DNA of 64,000 bases, taken from Micrococcus lacusdianchii (GTDB lineage Bacteria; Actinomycetota; Actinomycetes; Actinomycetales; Micrococcaceae). Below, piece by piece: positions 17,808 to 29,738 of this stretch. Where the stretch lies: the NCBI RefSeq assembly GCF_023155805.1, contig NZ_JAKNUW010000002.1, positions 171,083 to 235,082 of the forward strand, written 5' to 3'. The notes beneath the pieces were generated by a model that was not told where the DNA came from, searched no databases, and was given only the letters and a program-made list of their open reading frames with translations. Each line of letters starts with the position of its first letter. Position 1 is the stretch's first letter. Position numbers and translations under genes: made by a program.

Positions 17808-18755
17808 TCATTCTCCCCGCGCGCGGGATGACCGGCGGATCACCTGATAGGTCCGCAGGAGCGTAGGAAGGTGCACGACGGTCCGGACCAGCCGCCTGGT
17901 TCTCGCGGCGAACACCTCGCGGCGGGGTGCCTCGATAAGAGTGAGATTCCTTTCCGACAGGACGTGCCGGGATGGGTGCACGGCGTTCAGCAGGAGCGCG
18001 GGCTTCCGCCTCCAGGGAGCGCGGACCACCCCGTCCAGCCACAGCAGCGCCGGCTGGTCCAGATGTTGATAGAGGAGCCAGGTGCGATCGGGCACACGGG
18101 TGTCGAGCGTGAGCAGCCCTCGTCCGTGCCGCTTCACGAACGGGGCGACCTGTGGGCCGCAGTCGAACTCGGCGATCCGGCGGTCGAGCGTCCGCATCGC
18201 GTCATCATCCAGGGCGTCGGCCAGGACGCCCAAGCGCGGGTCGGAGCCACCATGCGGGCCGGACCGAAGGATGTTCAGGAGCAGGATCAGGGCGTGGTCG
18301 ACGCGATCCGGGACGTCCACACGCCAGTGCGCGAGCTCCACATGGTCATGTCGCGCCCAGAGGGAGTTGAACACCTCTCCGGGCAGGGGGGCGACCCCCG
18401 GGATGTGATGATGGATGTCGATGTCAACCGGCCAGTGCTCATGAACGAGTGTCACTGCATGTTTTAATGCGACTCCCTCCATGCCCGAGGGTCGGGTGGA
18501 CCATCCCGTGCCCAGCAGTGACCTCTCCAGCCGGTGGGCATCCTCTTCCGTCAGGAAGGCATCGATGTCGGTGGAGATGCGGCGCCCACGAAGTCCCTGA
18601 TGATGAGCTGCCGGACCTTTCAGGAAGAGGACCCGGAGCTCGAGCTCATCGCAGTGGCGCTGGATCAGGGCATGGGCGAGGTCGACTGCGACGTCGAGGG
18701 GGAGTGGAGCGGGCGGCGGTCTCATACCGGAGAAATCGGCAGCTGACATGGTCAC
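17808..18755 (-). CDS. Nucleotidyltransferase-fold protein of the polysaccharide locus
   Basis: The 315-residue protein resembles the family of putative nucleotidyltransferases found in polysaccharide and peptide-natural-product loci (NTP_transf_5 type). The first acidic pair is in RRISTDIDAFL, after FLKGPAAHHQ, and a third aspartate is in WPVDIDIHHHIPG, which gives the three carboxylates of the Pol-beta fold. The target is unknown. GTG 18755 overlaps the kinase stop codon (GTGA); ATG 18749 is an equally possible start. It follows the PqqD-like and BY-kinase genes on the minus strand and is convergent with the acyltransferase. Confidence 0.68.
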   Translation of the reverse strand: MTMSAADFSGMRPPPAPLPLDVAVDLAHALIQRHCDELELRVLFLKGPAAHHQGLRGRRISTDIDAFLTEEDAHRLERSLLGTGWSTRPSGMEGVALKHAVTLVHEHWPVDIDIHHHIPGVAPLPGEVFNSLWARHDHVELAHWRVDVPDRVDHALILLLNILRSGPHGGSDPRLGVLADALDDDAMRTLDRRIAEFDCGPQVAPFVKRHGRGLLTLDTRVPDRTWLLYQHLDQPALLWLDGVVRAPWRRKPALLLNAVHPSRHVLSERNLTLIEAPRREVFAARTRRLVRTVVHLPTLLRTYQVIRRSSRARGE

Positions 18756-20221
18756 TGCTCGCGCGTTGGCGTGGGGTCCTCGCGGCCGTAGTAGGTCTGA
18801 CCGTAGTACTGGTAGGAGGCCGCCTCAGCGCCCCTAGCGGGGACGCGGTTGAGGATAACACCGAGAATGTCGCCGTCGATGTTCTGTACGTTCGAGATCG
18901 CCTTGTCCAATTCGTCGACGGTGGGCCGGCCGGCGCTGACAACGAGGACGCACCCGTCGAACCGACGAGCAAGGATCGCGCCGTCCGTCACGGGGAGGAG
19001 CGGTGGAGCATCGATCAGAACCAGCGCGTTGTCGGCAAGACCGCGGACCATGTCATGGAAGCGGTCAGAGCCGAGGATCTCTGACGGGTTGGGGGGAATC
19101 CGCCCCGCCCCGATGAAGGACAGATTCGGCAGGCCGACGACGGTCTGGGCGACCTCCTCGACCGTGGCCTGCCCGAGCATCACGTCTGTGACACCCACGC
19201 CTCCCACCAGGCCGAGGGTCTCCGAGAGGACCGGCCGACGGAGGTCGGCATCAATAAGGACGACATCTCGACCTGCTTGAGCTAGGGTCACGGCCAGATT
19301 CGCCACGATGGACGACTTGCCCTCGCCGGGGTGAGCCGATGTCACCGTGATCACTTGAGGGGCGTCGTCAGGGCGCAGGAAGTCGATGTTGGTGCGGAGC
19401 TCCTTGAAGGCCTCCGTGGTCCGGAACGTGGCACGGTTGTGTGTCTCCGCCTGCTGGTCGACAAAGATTCGGGCCCGCGCACCCGCTGTGTCCTTCTTGG
19501 ACCGCTCCACCTGGGGGATCGTGCCCAGGATGGACAGTCCGTAGCGTTCTTCGATCATGGCCGAAGAGCGGATCCGGTTGTCCAGGAGGTGGCGAGCCAG
19601 TGCGTAGCCGAGTCCGATGAGCAGGCCTGTCCCGGCACCCAGGGCCAGGACGAGAGGGATGTTCGGCCACGACGGAGAGGCGGGCAGGTTGGCATCCGCG
19701 AGGATCTCGACCGAGATGATGGATGAGCCAGGTGCCGTGTCGCTGGACTCGAGGTCCTGCACTCGTTCGGCCAGGGCCTGGGTCCAGGCCTGGGACAGCT
19801 CCTGCGCGCGCTGCGCGGTCGATTCCTCCGCGCTGATCTCGAGGAGGGCGCCGTTGCGAGTGCTCTCCACCCCCGTAGCCTCCAGGGCGTCCTCCACCGA
19901 CAGTGAGAAGGACAGCTCTTGAACCACCGACTCTGCGAGCGCCCGCGAATCACCCAGCTCGGCGTACTGCTGCGCCTTGGACTTCGCCAAGTTGTCCGCG
20001 GTCAGTGCCACTCCGATGTTCTCACCCGCTCCGATGGAGACCACCGCCGACGTCGTGGACGTGTAGCGAGGCGTCTGAACGGCGGCCCAGAGCGCTGTGA
20101 CCAGGACACCCACCAGAGGGGCGACCAGCAGAGCGGGCCAGTAGCGCCGGACGAACCGTAGAACATCCCTAAGAGAGACCGAAGAGTCAGGAGCAGCGTC
20201 CAAGTGGGGCGGTACGGTCAC
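18752..20221 (-). CDS. Polysaccharide chain-length regulator fused to tyrosine autokinase (Wzz/BY-kinase)
   Basis: This membrane-bound bacterial tyrosine kinase controls polymer length and export. The N-terminal half has a Wzz domain with a first membrane helix (ALLVAPLVGVLVTALWAA) and a second (IPLVLALGAGTGLLIGLGYA) around a periplasmic stretch. The C-terminal half is the BY-kinase, with Walker A HPGEGKSS, Walker A' VVLIDADLRRP and Walker B ALVLIDAPP, ending in a tyrosine cluster (YQYYGQTYYG) that is the likely autophosphorylation site. GTG 20221 is chosen since GAGGA lies seven bases upstream; an in-frame ATG at 20290 lacks a ribosome site. Length is 489 residues, normal for the fused type of Gram-positives. 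Confidence 0.9.
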   Translation of the reverse strand: MTVPPHLDAAPDSSVSLRDVLRFVRRYWPALLVAPLVGVLVTALWAAVQTPRYTSTTSAVVSIGAGENIGVALTADNLAKSKAQQYAELGDSRALAESVVQELSFSLSVEDALEATGVESTRNGALLEISAEESTAQRAQELSQAWTQALAERVQDLESSDTAPGSSIISVEILADANLPASPSWPNIPLVLALGAGTGLLIGLGYALARHLLDNRIRSSAMIEERYGLSILGTIPQVERSKKDTAGARARIFVDQQAETHNRATFRTTEAFKELRTNIDFLRPDDAPQVITVTSAHPGEGKSSIVANLAVTLAQAGRDVVLIDADLRRPVLSETLGLVGGVGVTDVMLGQATVEEVAQTVVGLPNLSFIGAGRIPPNPSEILGSDRFHDMVRGLADNALVLIDAPPLLPVTDGAILARRFDGCVLVVSAGRPTVDELDKAISNVQNIDGDILGVILNRVPARGAEAASYQYYGQTYYGREDPTPTREQ

Positions 20222-20320
20222 GGGTATTCCTCGGCATTCGTCAACGGATCGAGAGTGGGGGACGGCCTCGTGTTGGCACTTCTCGCGCATCTTGCCGACC
20301 CGCCAGGGGCTACGCGAAAC

Positions 20321-20326
20321 ACCCTA
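20321..20326 (-). promoter_or_regulatory. Putative -10 element ahead of the BY-kinase gene
   Basis: TAGGGT on the minus strand lies in the 147-base gap between the PqqD-like gene and the kinase. It would give the kinase and nucleotidyltransferase genes a promoter of their own, in addition to read-through from the accD5-accE-pqqD side. Confidence 0.35.
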
Positions 20327-20368
20327 CCCGTGTGGCCGAGGAAACCTCAGACGCCGGGGTGGGAATGG

Positions 20369-20722
20369 TCAGTCACCCGAGGGGCTGACGATGTCCACCA
20401 GTCCGTGGGACAAGAGCGCCTGAACTTGGTTGAGAATGAGGGCGCGTCCATGGTCGGGGTCCGCTGTTTCGTCCAAGAGGGCGGCGTGCACCTGTTCGAT
20501 CGTGCGCGGCTGCTGCAGCTCCTCCCACACCCAGAGAGTGGGGGCTGCGAGGCGGATCGGCGCTCCGAGGCCGTTCGCCACGTAGACCACACCTTCCGCT
20601 CCGGCAACCCACGGATGCGCCCTGACAACGTAACGACGACCCTCCACACCTCCGTTCCATTCCCCGCCATCCACCGTCTCCGTACGTCCAGCGTTTCCGG
20701 AGGGCCTAGTGCTATTGCTCAT
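20369..20722 (-). CDS. PqqD-like (RRE-fold) protein
   Basis: The 117-residue protein has a low-complexity N-terminus of about 35 residues, then a PqqD-like domain: a first strand region with GVVYVANGLGAPIRL, the conserved APTLWVWEELQQPRT turn and helix, and a C-terminal helix QVQALLSHGLVDI. PqqD domains usually bind a peptide substrate and present it to a modifying enzyme. No precursor peptide or modifying enzyme is adjacent, but PqqD-like genes do occur in polysaccharide loci. Its ATG overlaps the accE stop codon (ATGA), so it is translationally coupled to the carboxylase genes. Its role is unknown. Confidence 0.65.
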   Translation of the reverse strand: MSNSTRPSGNAGRTETVDGGEWNGGVEGRRYVVRAHPWVAGAEGVVYVANGLGAPIRLAAPTLWVWEELQQPRTIEQVHAALLDETADPDHGRALILNQVQALLSHGLVDIVSPSGD

Positions 20723-20991
20723 CTCCACCCCACGGCTCGGCGCCACTGGTCCTGGCCGGGCCGGGCCCACAGGCCCAGGTCGCCGCGGCGCACGAGGGTG
20801 CGGTCCGGGCGGGGCATGCGGCCCTGCCTGCCCGTCTCGGGGACCGCCGCCCCGCTCTGGGCGCGCATCTGCGCCAGCACTGCGGTGAGGGCGGCCGTCT
20901 CCTCGGGCTCGAGCTGGGCGCCGTCGAGGCGGACGGGATCGGGCTCCTCCTGCTCCCCGCCCGGGCGCGGGGTGTGCTGCGCGGCGCTCAC
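20719..20991 (-). CDS. accE: Acyl-CoA carboxylase epsilon subunit
   Basis: This small protein of 90 residues binds the carboxyltransferase beta subunit of actinobacterial acyl-CoA carboxylases and stabilises the complex. The conserved part is [20 protein letters not shown] followed by VLAQM, which matches the P-x-hRh-x-G-x-Px-EELAALxxVL pattern of the family. The GTG start at 20991 overlaps the accD5 stop codon (GTGA), as is usual for this gene pair. Downstream it overlaps the PqqD-like gene by ATGA. Confidence 0.82.
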   Translation of the reverse strand: MSAAQHTPRPGGEQEEPDPVRLDGAQLEPEETAALTAVLAQMRAQSGAAVPETGRQGRMPRPDRTLVRRGDLGLWARPGQDQWRRAVGWR

Positions 20992-22571
20992 AGCGGCATG
21001 TTCCCGTGCTTCTTGGCGGGGCGTGCCTCGCGCTTGTGGTGGGTGGCCCGCAGTGCGCGCACGAGCTGCGCGCGGGTCTGGCGCGGCGGGACCACCGCGT
21101 CCACGTAGCCCAGGTCCGCGGCCTGGTAGGGGTTGAGCAGCTCCGCCTCGTAGTCCGCCACGAGCTGCGCGCGGCGGGCCTCCACGTCCTCGCCCGCCTC
21201 CGCGGCGGCCTGCAGCTCCCGGCGGTACAGGATGTTGACCGCGCCCTGCGGGCCCATCACGCCGATCTGCGCCGACGGCCACGCCAGGTTCAGGTCAGCG
21301 CCGAGCTTCTTGGAGCCCATCACGATGTACGCGCCGCCGAACGCCTTGCGGGTGATCACGGTGAGCTTCGGCACCGAGGCCTCCGCGTACGCGTAGATGA
21401 GCTTGGCGCCGCGGCGGATGATGCCGTTGAACTCCTGGTCCGTGCCGGGCAGGAAGCCGGGGACGTCCACGAGGGTGAGGATCGGGATGTTGAAGGCGTC
21501 GCAGAACCGCACGAACCGTGCGGCCTTCTCCGCGGCGGCGATGTCCAGCGTCCCGGCGAGCTGCTGCGGCTGGTTCGCCACCACGCCCACGCTCATCCCA
21601 TCCATGCGGGCCAGGCCGGTGATCACGTTGGGGGCGTACATCTCCTGCAGCTGCAGCAGCAGGCCGTCGTCCACCAGTGCGGTGACGACCTCGAGCATGT
21701 CGTACGGCTGGTTCGCCGAGTCCGGGACGATCGTGTCCAGCGCCTCGTCCTCCGCGGTGACCTCGAGGGACGCCGGCTCGAAGGCCGGCGCCTCCGCGAG
21801 GTTGTTGGAGGGCAGGAACTCCAGCAGATCCTGCACGTAGGCGATCGCGTCCTCCTCCGACGTCGCCATGTAGTGCGCCGTGCCGGAGGTGGCGTTGTGG
21901 CTGCGTGCCCCGCCGAGGGTCTCCATGTCCACGTCCTCGCCCGTGACGGTCTTGATCACGTCCGGCCCGGTGATGAACATGTGCGAGGTCTGGTCCACCA
22001 TCACCACGACGTCCGTCAGCGCCGGCGAGTACGCCGCGCCGCCCGCGGACGGGCCCATGATCAGCGAGATCTGCGGGACCATCCCGGAGGCCAGGACGTT
22101 GTTCCGGAAGATGTCCGCGAACTGCGCCAGGGAGGCCACCCCCTCCTGGATGCGCGCGCCGCCGCCGTCGAGGATGCCGATCACGGGGCAGCCGTTGCGC
22201 GCGGCGAACTCCTGGACCTTCACGATCTTCTGGCCGTTGCGCTCGGACAGCGAGCCGCCGAACACGGTGAAGTCCTGGGAGTAGACGGCCACCTGGCGGC
22301 CGTCCACCGTGCCGAAGCCGGCGACGACGCCGTCGCCGGCCGGGTGCTTGGCGTCCATGCCGAAGGCCGTGGTGCGGTGCGTGGAGAGGGCGTCCAGCTC
22401 TACGAACGAGCCCTCGTCCAGCAGCAGCTCCACTCGCTCGCGGGCGGTGTGCTTGCCGCGGGAGTGCTGGCGCTGCACGGCGGCCTCACCCCCGGGGGCC
22501 GCCGTGGCCTCGAGCCGGCGCTGCAGATCGGCCAGCCGGCCGGCGGTGGTGCTGAGGTCGGGGTCGGTCAC
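20988..22571 (-). CDS. accD5: Acyl-CoA carboxylase beta subunit (propionyl-/acetyl-CoA carboxyltransferase)
   Basis: The 527-residue carboxyltransferase moves the carboxyl group from biotin on the alpha chain to acyl-CoA. It has the two crotonase-like halves of the family. The biotin-site oxyanion residues are in the N-terminal half ([14 protein letters not shown], and [14 protein letters not shown]) and the C-terminal half has [20 protein letters not shown] and the [12 protein letters not shown] motif. The start is GTG 22571 with GAGGAG upstream. It heads the accD5-accE unit, which continues by overlaps into the PqqD-like gene. Substrate length (acetyl versus propionyl) is not certain. Confidence 0.93.
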   Translation of the reverse strand: MTDPDLSTTAGRLADLQRRLEATAAPGGEAAVQRQHSRGKHTARERVELLLDEGSFVELDALSTHRTTAFGMDAKHPAGDGVVAGFGTVDGRQVAVYSQDFTVFGGSLSERNGQKIVKVQEFAARNGCPVIGILDGGGARIQEGVASLAQFADIFRNNVLASGMVPQISLIMGPSAGGAAYSPALTDVVVMVDQTSHMFITGPDVIKTVTGEDVDMETLGGARSHNATSGTAHYMATSEEDAIAYVQDLLEFLPSNNLAEAPAFEPASLEVTAEDEALDTIVPDSANQPYDMLEVVTALVDDGLLLQLQEMYAPNVITGLARMDGMSVGVVANQPQQLAGTLDIAAAEKAARFVRFCDAFNIPILTLVDVPGFLPGTDQEFNGIIRRGAKLIYAYAEASVPKLTVITRKAFGGAYIVMGSKKLGADLNLAWPSAQIGVMGPQGAVNILYRRELQAAAEAGEDVEARRAQLVADYEAELLNPYQAADLGYVDAVVPPRQTRAQLVRALRATHHKREARPAKKHGNMPL

Positions 22572-22653
22572 GCGGGACTCCTCGGGGCGGGGGCGGCGGA
22601 CAGGCCCGGGCGGGCCCGCCGCGGGGCTCTGATGCGGCGGTCGGGTGCGGCCG

Positions 22654-22906
22654 TCAGTCTACGCGCGCGGCCCGACGGCGCGCGGGGCGGGCGGGCAGGA
22701 CGTCCTCGCCCCGGGCCATGACCTCCTGCTGCTCGGCGATCTCCTTGGCGAGGAAGTGGTTGAGCGCCGTCCGGATGGCGGCGATGGCCGCCAGGCGCCC
22801 GATCATGTCCCACGTCGGCCACGGCGCCCACCGTCACGGCGGCCGCTCCCAGCGACTCCACCACCAGGATCACGACGCCGATCACGGCCTGGACGGTCTC
22901 CTCCAC
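22654..22906 (-). pseudogene. Broken DUF1622 membrane protein gene (internal deletion plus frameshift)
   Basis: From a GTG at 22906 the frame reads VEETVQAVIGVVILVVES and continues as one membrane helix up to GAVA, which fits the start of DUF1622 proteins. In another frame, from about 22815 to the TGA at 22654, comes TWDMIGRLAAIAAIRTALNH then FLAKEIAEQQE, which fits the C-terminal end of the same family. DUF1622 proteins are usually about 110-120 residues, so about 35-40 central residues are missing and the halves are out of frame by one base. I therefore call it a decayed gene rather than two small genes. The 3' frame could alone make a 50-residue peptide from ATG 22806. Confidence 0.55.
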
Positions 22907-23020
22907 GGGGCACCTGCTTCCGCTCGTCCAACCCCCGCGCGGACACCCGGGGACGGCCCGAGGATACGCGTGCGCCGCAGGGTCCGGAGGGGTGGCCGGG
23001 CGGCGCGGTCCGACGTCGGC

Positions 23021-23026
23021 TATACC
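23021..23026 (+). promoter_or_regulatory. -10 element of birA
   Basis: TATACC is followed by seven bases and the ATG of birA. The AAGGA next to the ATG is too close to act as a ribosome site, so the transcript is probably leaderless. Confidence 0.5.
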
Positions 23027-23033
23027 TGAAGGA

Positions 23034-23867
23034 ATGGGACGACTCACATGGCTGGACACGGTGGACTCCACACAGGACGCCCTGCTGCGCCTGCTGAACG
23101 GGCCGGCGGGCCCGTCCAGGACGGAGGGCACGACGCCGGCCCCCGCCCACGGTGACGCGCTCGCCACGGCGGACCAGCGCTCGGGGCGCGGCCGCCACGG
23201 CCGGGTCTGGGCGGCCCCGCCCGGGAGCTCCCTGGCGCTGTCCGTGCTGCTGCGCCCGGCCGGGCCCTCCGGCCCGCTGGCCCCGGCCCACTGGAGCTGG
23301 CTCTCCCTCGTGGCGGCGTCGGCGGTGGCCGGGCTCCTGGCGGAGCGGGGCGCCCCGACGCATGTGAAGTGGCCCAACGACGTCCTCGCCGAGGACGGCC
23401 GCAAGCTGTGCGGCGTGCTGGCCACCGTGGCCCCGGGCGGCGGCGTCGTGGTGGGCACGGGCGTGAACCTGGCCTTCCCGGCCGGGCCCCCGGCCGCCAC
23501 CGCCACCGCACTCGCCGACTGGGTCCCGGCCGCCGCCGTGCCCTCGCCGCAGGCCCTCGCGGAGGAGCTGCTCGCCGCCGTCGTGACCGCCGCGGACGCG
23601 TTCGCCGCGGCACTGGACGGCGTGGCCGACCCCGTGGACGGGACCCACCTCGCCGTGGTCCCCGTGGCGGCCCGGCTGAGCACGCCCGGTCGGTCCGTGC
23701 GGGCCGAGCTGCCGGACGGCACGGCGCTCGAGGGGGAGGCCGTGGGACTGGGCCCCGGAGGGGTCCTGCGGGTCAGGACCGCCGCCGGGGGCCGTGAGAC
23801 ACTGGAGACCGAGATCAGCGCCGGCGACGTGGTCCACCTGAGGGGTGACGTGCGCCGGGGCCGGTGA
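23034..23867 (+). CDS. birA: Biotin--[acetyl-CoA carboxylase] ligase
   Basis: BirA attaches biotin to the carrier lysine of AccA3. The 277-residue protein is of the short class without an N-terminal DNA-binding domain. It shows the substrate motif DTVDSTQDAL, the biotinyl-AMP loop SGRGRHGRVWAAPPGSS, the WPNDV motif with the following KLCGVLA, and a C-terminal SH3-like domain. ATG 23034 is selected because a -10 element precedes it at leaderless spacing. It is divergent from accD5, whose product complex needs it. Confidence 0.93.
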   Translation: MGRLTWLDTVDSTQDALLRLLNGPAGPSRTEGTTPAPAHGDALATADQRSGRGRHGRVWAAPPGSSLALSVLLRPAGPSGPLAPAHWSWLSLVAASAVAGLLAERGAPTHVKWPNDVLAEDGRKLCGVLATVAPGGGVVVGTGVNLAFPAGPPAATATALADWVPAAAVPSPQALAEELLAAVVTAADAFAAALDGVADPVDGTHLAVVPVAARLSTPGRSVRAELPDGTALEGEAVGLGPGGVLRVRTAAGGRETLETEISAGDVVHLRGDVRRGR

Positions 23868-23911
23868 CGCCCGGCGGGCGCCCGGCATGGACAGTCCGGA
23901 GGTGGGCGAGG

Positions 23912-24442
23912 ATGCGGCTGGAGCCCGGCGAGCAGGTGGTGGTGCGCACGCGCCGCCATCCCCGCGCGCTCCTCGGCGCCGCCTCCGCCCTGGTGGCCAC
24001 CGCCTTCCTGCTCGGCCTGGCGCGGGGCGTACTGGCCCGCCCGGACCTGCCCGGCGTCGTGGACCGGGCCGCCCCGTGGCTGGACACCCTCCTGTGGGCC
24101 GCGGCCGCGCTGGCCGTCCTGCTGGGCACGCTCCGTCCCCTGCTGCGCTGGCTGACGGGCCGCACCGTGCTCACCACCGCACGCCTGATCCGCCGCACGG
24201 GCCTCGGCGGCGGTCCGGACGGCGCCATGCCGCTGGTGGCCATCGCGGACGTGGAGCGCCGCGGCCGCGGCGCGGGCGCCGGCGACCTGCTGGTCCTGTT
24301 CCAGGACCCGATCCGGCAGGTGTACTGGCGCCTCACCGATGTCCCCGAGGCCGCCCGCTTCGAGGAGCTGCTCGCCGAGGCCACCCGCCGGGCCCGGACC
24401 GTCTCCCGGCCTGCCGCCGACCTGGGGGGAGGACCCCGATGA
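23912..24442 (+). CDS. PH-like-domain membrane protein
   Basis: This 176-residue protein has two hydrophobic helices (ALLGAASALVATAFLLGLA and LLWAAAALAVLLGTLRPLL), then a cytoplasmic part with TGRTVLTTARLIRRTG that resembles bacterial PH (bPH) domains. The beginning MRLEPGEQVVVRTRRHPRA is the usual lead-in of such proteins. ATG 23912 has GGAGG nine bases upstream; a GTG at 23864 overlapping the birA stop would add 16 residues. It overlaps the cyclase gene by ATGA, which suggests joint function, perhaps in membrane recruitment. The exact role is unknown. Confidence 0.72.
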   Translation: MRLEPGEQVVVRTRRHPRALLGAASALVATAFLLGLARGVLARPDLPGVVDRAAPWLDTLLWAAAALAVLLGTLRPLLRWLTGRTVLTTARLIRRTGLGGGPDGAMPLVAIADVERRGRGAGAGDLLVLFQDPIRQVYWRLTDVPEAARFEELLAEATRRARTVSRPAADLGGGPR

Positions 24443-25602
24443 CCCGCCACCGCCCCGACCCGGCGACCCCCGCCACCGCGCCCCTGCCCGTGGTGCCCTC
24501 GCCGGACGGCCCCCGCGCCGCCGCCGGGCGTCCCCGCCGCACGCCCGCCCCCGTCACCCAGCCCGGCTGGACGAGCGCCATGCGCACCCTCGACGCGGGC
24601 CTCGTGGTGGGACCGCGCGCCATCTCCCGCCGGGAGGCGGCCCGCCGCCTCGGCGTCACCGCCGGCGCCGCCCGCCGCATCTCCCGGGCCCTGGGCTACC
24701 CGGACGTGCCGGATGAGGAGACCGTGTTCTCCGAGGAGGACCTGGATGCCTTCGACGCCGTCCTCCAGCTGGTCCGCGAGGGCATCCTCAACGAGGACAC
24801 GGCCGTGTCCCTGGCCCGCTCCGTGGGCCAGATGACGGACCGCATGGTGGTCTGGCAGATCGAGGCGCTGGTGGAGGACCAGATCTCCTCGGAGGGCCGG
24901 ACGGACCCGGAGGCCCGCCGCGCCGCCGTCGACCTCCTGCCGGAGATCATCAGCCCGCTCGAGAAGGTGATGCAGGTGGTGTACCGCCGCCAGCTCAACA
25001 ACGCCGTGCAGCGCCTGACGGTGCGCGTGGAGGCGGGGCTGGCGGCGTCCGAGCAGGGCCGGGACGGCTCCGAGGACGACGCGCCGCTCCCGCTCGCCCG
25101 TGCGGTGGGGTTCGCGGACATGGTCTCCTACACCACTCTGTCCCGGACCATGGGCGAGCGGACGCTGGCCCGCATGGTGCAGCGGTTCGAGTCCAAGGCC
25201 GCGGAGATCATCGCGGCCGGCGGCGGCTGGCTCGTGAAGACGGTCGGGGACGAGGTGCTGTTCAACGCGGAGACCCCGGAGGCCGGAGCGGAGATCGCGC
25301 TGGCGCTCTCCGACGCCATGGCGGCGGACAGGGAGCTGCCCTCGGCCCGGGTGTCCCTGGCGTGGGGGCGCGTGCTCTCCCGCCTGGGGGACATCTACGG
25401 GCCCACCGTGAACCTGGCCTCCCGGCTGACGTCCCTGGCGGATCCGGGTACCGTGCTCGTGGACGCCATGACCGCGGCCGCCCTCTCCGAGGACGAGCGC
25501 TTCGTGCTCGTCCCGCAGCCGCCGCGGATCGTCCGGGGGTTCGGAGAGGTCCGCCCCTCCCTCCTCATGAACGGCTCGGCGCAGCCCCTGATCACCGACT
25601 GA
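24439..25602 (+). CDS. Class III adenylate cyclase with N-terminal MerR-like helix-turn-helix region
   Basis: The 387-residue protein probably makes cyclic AMP. After a proline/alanine-rich lead comes an HTH-like region (SRREAARRLGVTAGAARRIS with FSEEDLDAFDAVLQL, residues about 55-115), then helices that may dimerise. The catalytic domain starts near residue 215. FADMVSYTTLS holds the first metal aspartate, LVKTVGDEVLF holds the adenine-selecting lysine and the second aspartate, GDIYGPTVNLASRL holds the second purine-site aspartate and the transition-state asparagine and arginine. All catalytic residues are thus present. The ATG overlaps the upstream PH-domain gene. No membrane segment is seen. 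Confidence 0.85.
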   Translation: MTRHRPDPATPATAPLPVVPSPDGPRAAAGRPRRTPAPVTQPGWTSAMRTLDAGLVVGPRAISRREAARRLGVTAGAARRISRALGYPDVPDEETVFSEEDLDAFDAVLQLVREGILNEDTAVSLARSVGQMTDRMVVWQIEALVEDQISSEGRTDPEARRAAVDLLPEIISPLEKVMQVVYRRQLNNAVQRLTVRVEAGLAASEQGRDGSEDDAPLPLARAVGFADMVSYTTLSRTMGERTLARMVQRFESKAAEIIAAGGGWLVKTVGDEVLFNAETPEAGAEIALALSDAMAADRELPSARVSLAWGRVLSRLGDIYGPTVNLASRLTSLADPGTVLVDAMTAAALSEDERFVLVPQPPRIVRGFGEVRPSLLMNGSAQPLITD

Positions 25603-25614
25603 ACCCGAGGTTCC

Positions 25615-26385
25615 ATGAGCGAGCAGCCGACCACCGGCGCGGGCACGTCCGCGCAGCCCGAGGCGGTGGCGGTGACCCACGTGGGAGCCGTCCGGGAGCT
25701 GAACGAGGACTCCTGGGCCGTCGTCGGCGATCCGCTGCTGCTGGCCGCCGTGGCGGACGGCATGGGCGGTCACGAGGCCGGAGAGGTGGCCTCGGCCGCC
25801 GCGGTCGAGCTGCTCGAGCGGCGTGCGCCGGAGGTCCTCGCCCCGGGCACGGCGCACACGCCCCAGGAGTTCGGGGCCCTGGTCCACGAGGCCAACGCGG
25901 CCGTGATCGAGGCCGGCGGGGGCCGCTCCGGCACCACCCTCACCGCCCTGGCCTGCCTGGACGCGGAGCGCGGCCGCTGGGCGATCGCCAACGTGGGCGA
26001 CTCGCGCGCCTACCTGCGTCCCGTGGGCGCTCCCGTGCTCCAGCAGCTGACCGTGGACCACTCCGCGGTGCAGATGATGGTGGCGGCCGGCGAGCTGACG
26101 CCGGCGGAGGCACGCGTGCACCCGCGCCGCAACGTCATCACCCGCGCCCTGGGCTCGAGCCACGCCCTCACGGTGGACGTGGCCGAGATCGACCTCGCCC
26201 CCGGGGACCGCGTCCTGCTGTGCAGCGACGGCCTGACCGGCGAGCTCCTGGACGAGGAGATCCGCGAGATCCTCGACGACGCCGGATCGCTCTCCGCGGC
26301 CGCCGAGCGTCTCGTGGGGGCCGCGCTGTGGCGTGGCGGCCGGGACAACGTCACCGTGGTGCTGATCGGCTTCCCCGGGCCCTGA
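25615..26385 (+). CDS. PP2C-family Ser/Thr protein phosphatase
   Basis: The 256-residue metal-dependent phosphatase shows all main PP2C motifs: RELNEDSW (motif 1, with the metal aspartate), VADGMGGHEAGE (motif 2), SGTTLTALA, VGDSRAYL, and CSDGLTGELL and GRDNVTVVLI near the C-terminus. It would remove phosphate from serine and threonine of proteins phosphorylated by Hanks-type kinases. There is no membrane segment, in contrast to PstP, so it is a soluble form. The ATG has CGAGG upstream. It follows the cyclase gene by 12 bases. Confidence 0.92.
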   Translation: MSEQPTTGAGTSAQPEAVAVTHVGAVRELNEDSWAVVGDPLLLAAVADGMGGHEAGEVASAAAVELLERRAPEVLAPGTAHTPQEFGALVHEANAAVIEAGGGRSGTTLTALACLDAERGRWAIANVGDSRAYLRPVGAPVLQQLTVDHSAVQMMVAAGELTPAEARVHPRRNVITRALGSSHALTVDVAEIDLAPGDRVLLCSDGLTGELLDEEIREILDDAGSLSAAAERLVGAALWRGGRDNVTVVLIGFPGP

Positions 26386-26406
26386 TGCCGTGACCGGGGC
26401 CGCCGC

Positions 26407-29734
<3,328 letters not shown>

Positions 29735-29738
<4 letters not shown>

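Noticed and set aside
20222..20368. RiPP precursor peptide next to the PqqD-like gene
   Set aside because: I checked both strands of this gap and the other gaps of the locus by eye and found no short frame with a ribosome site and a leader/core pattern.
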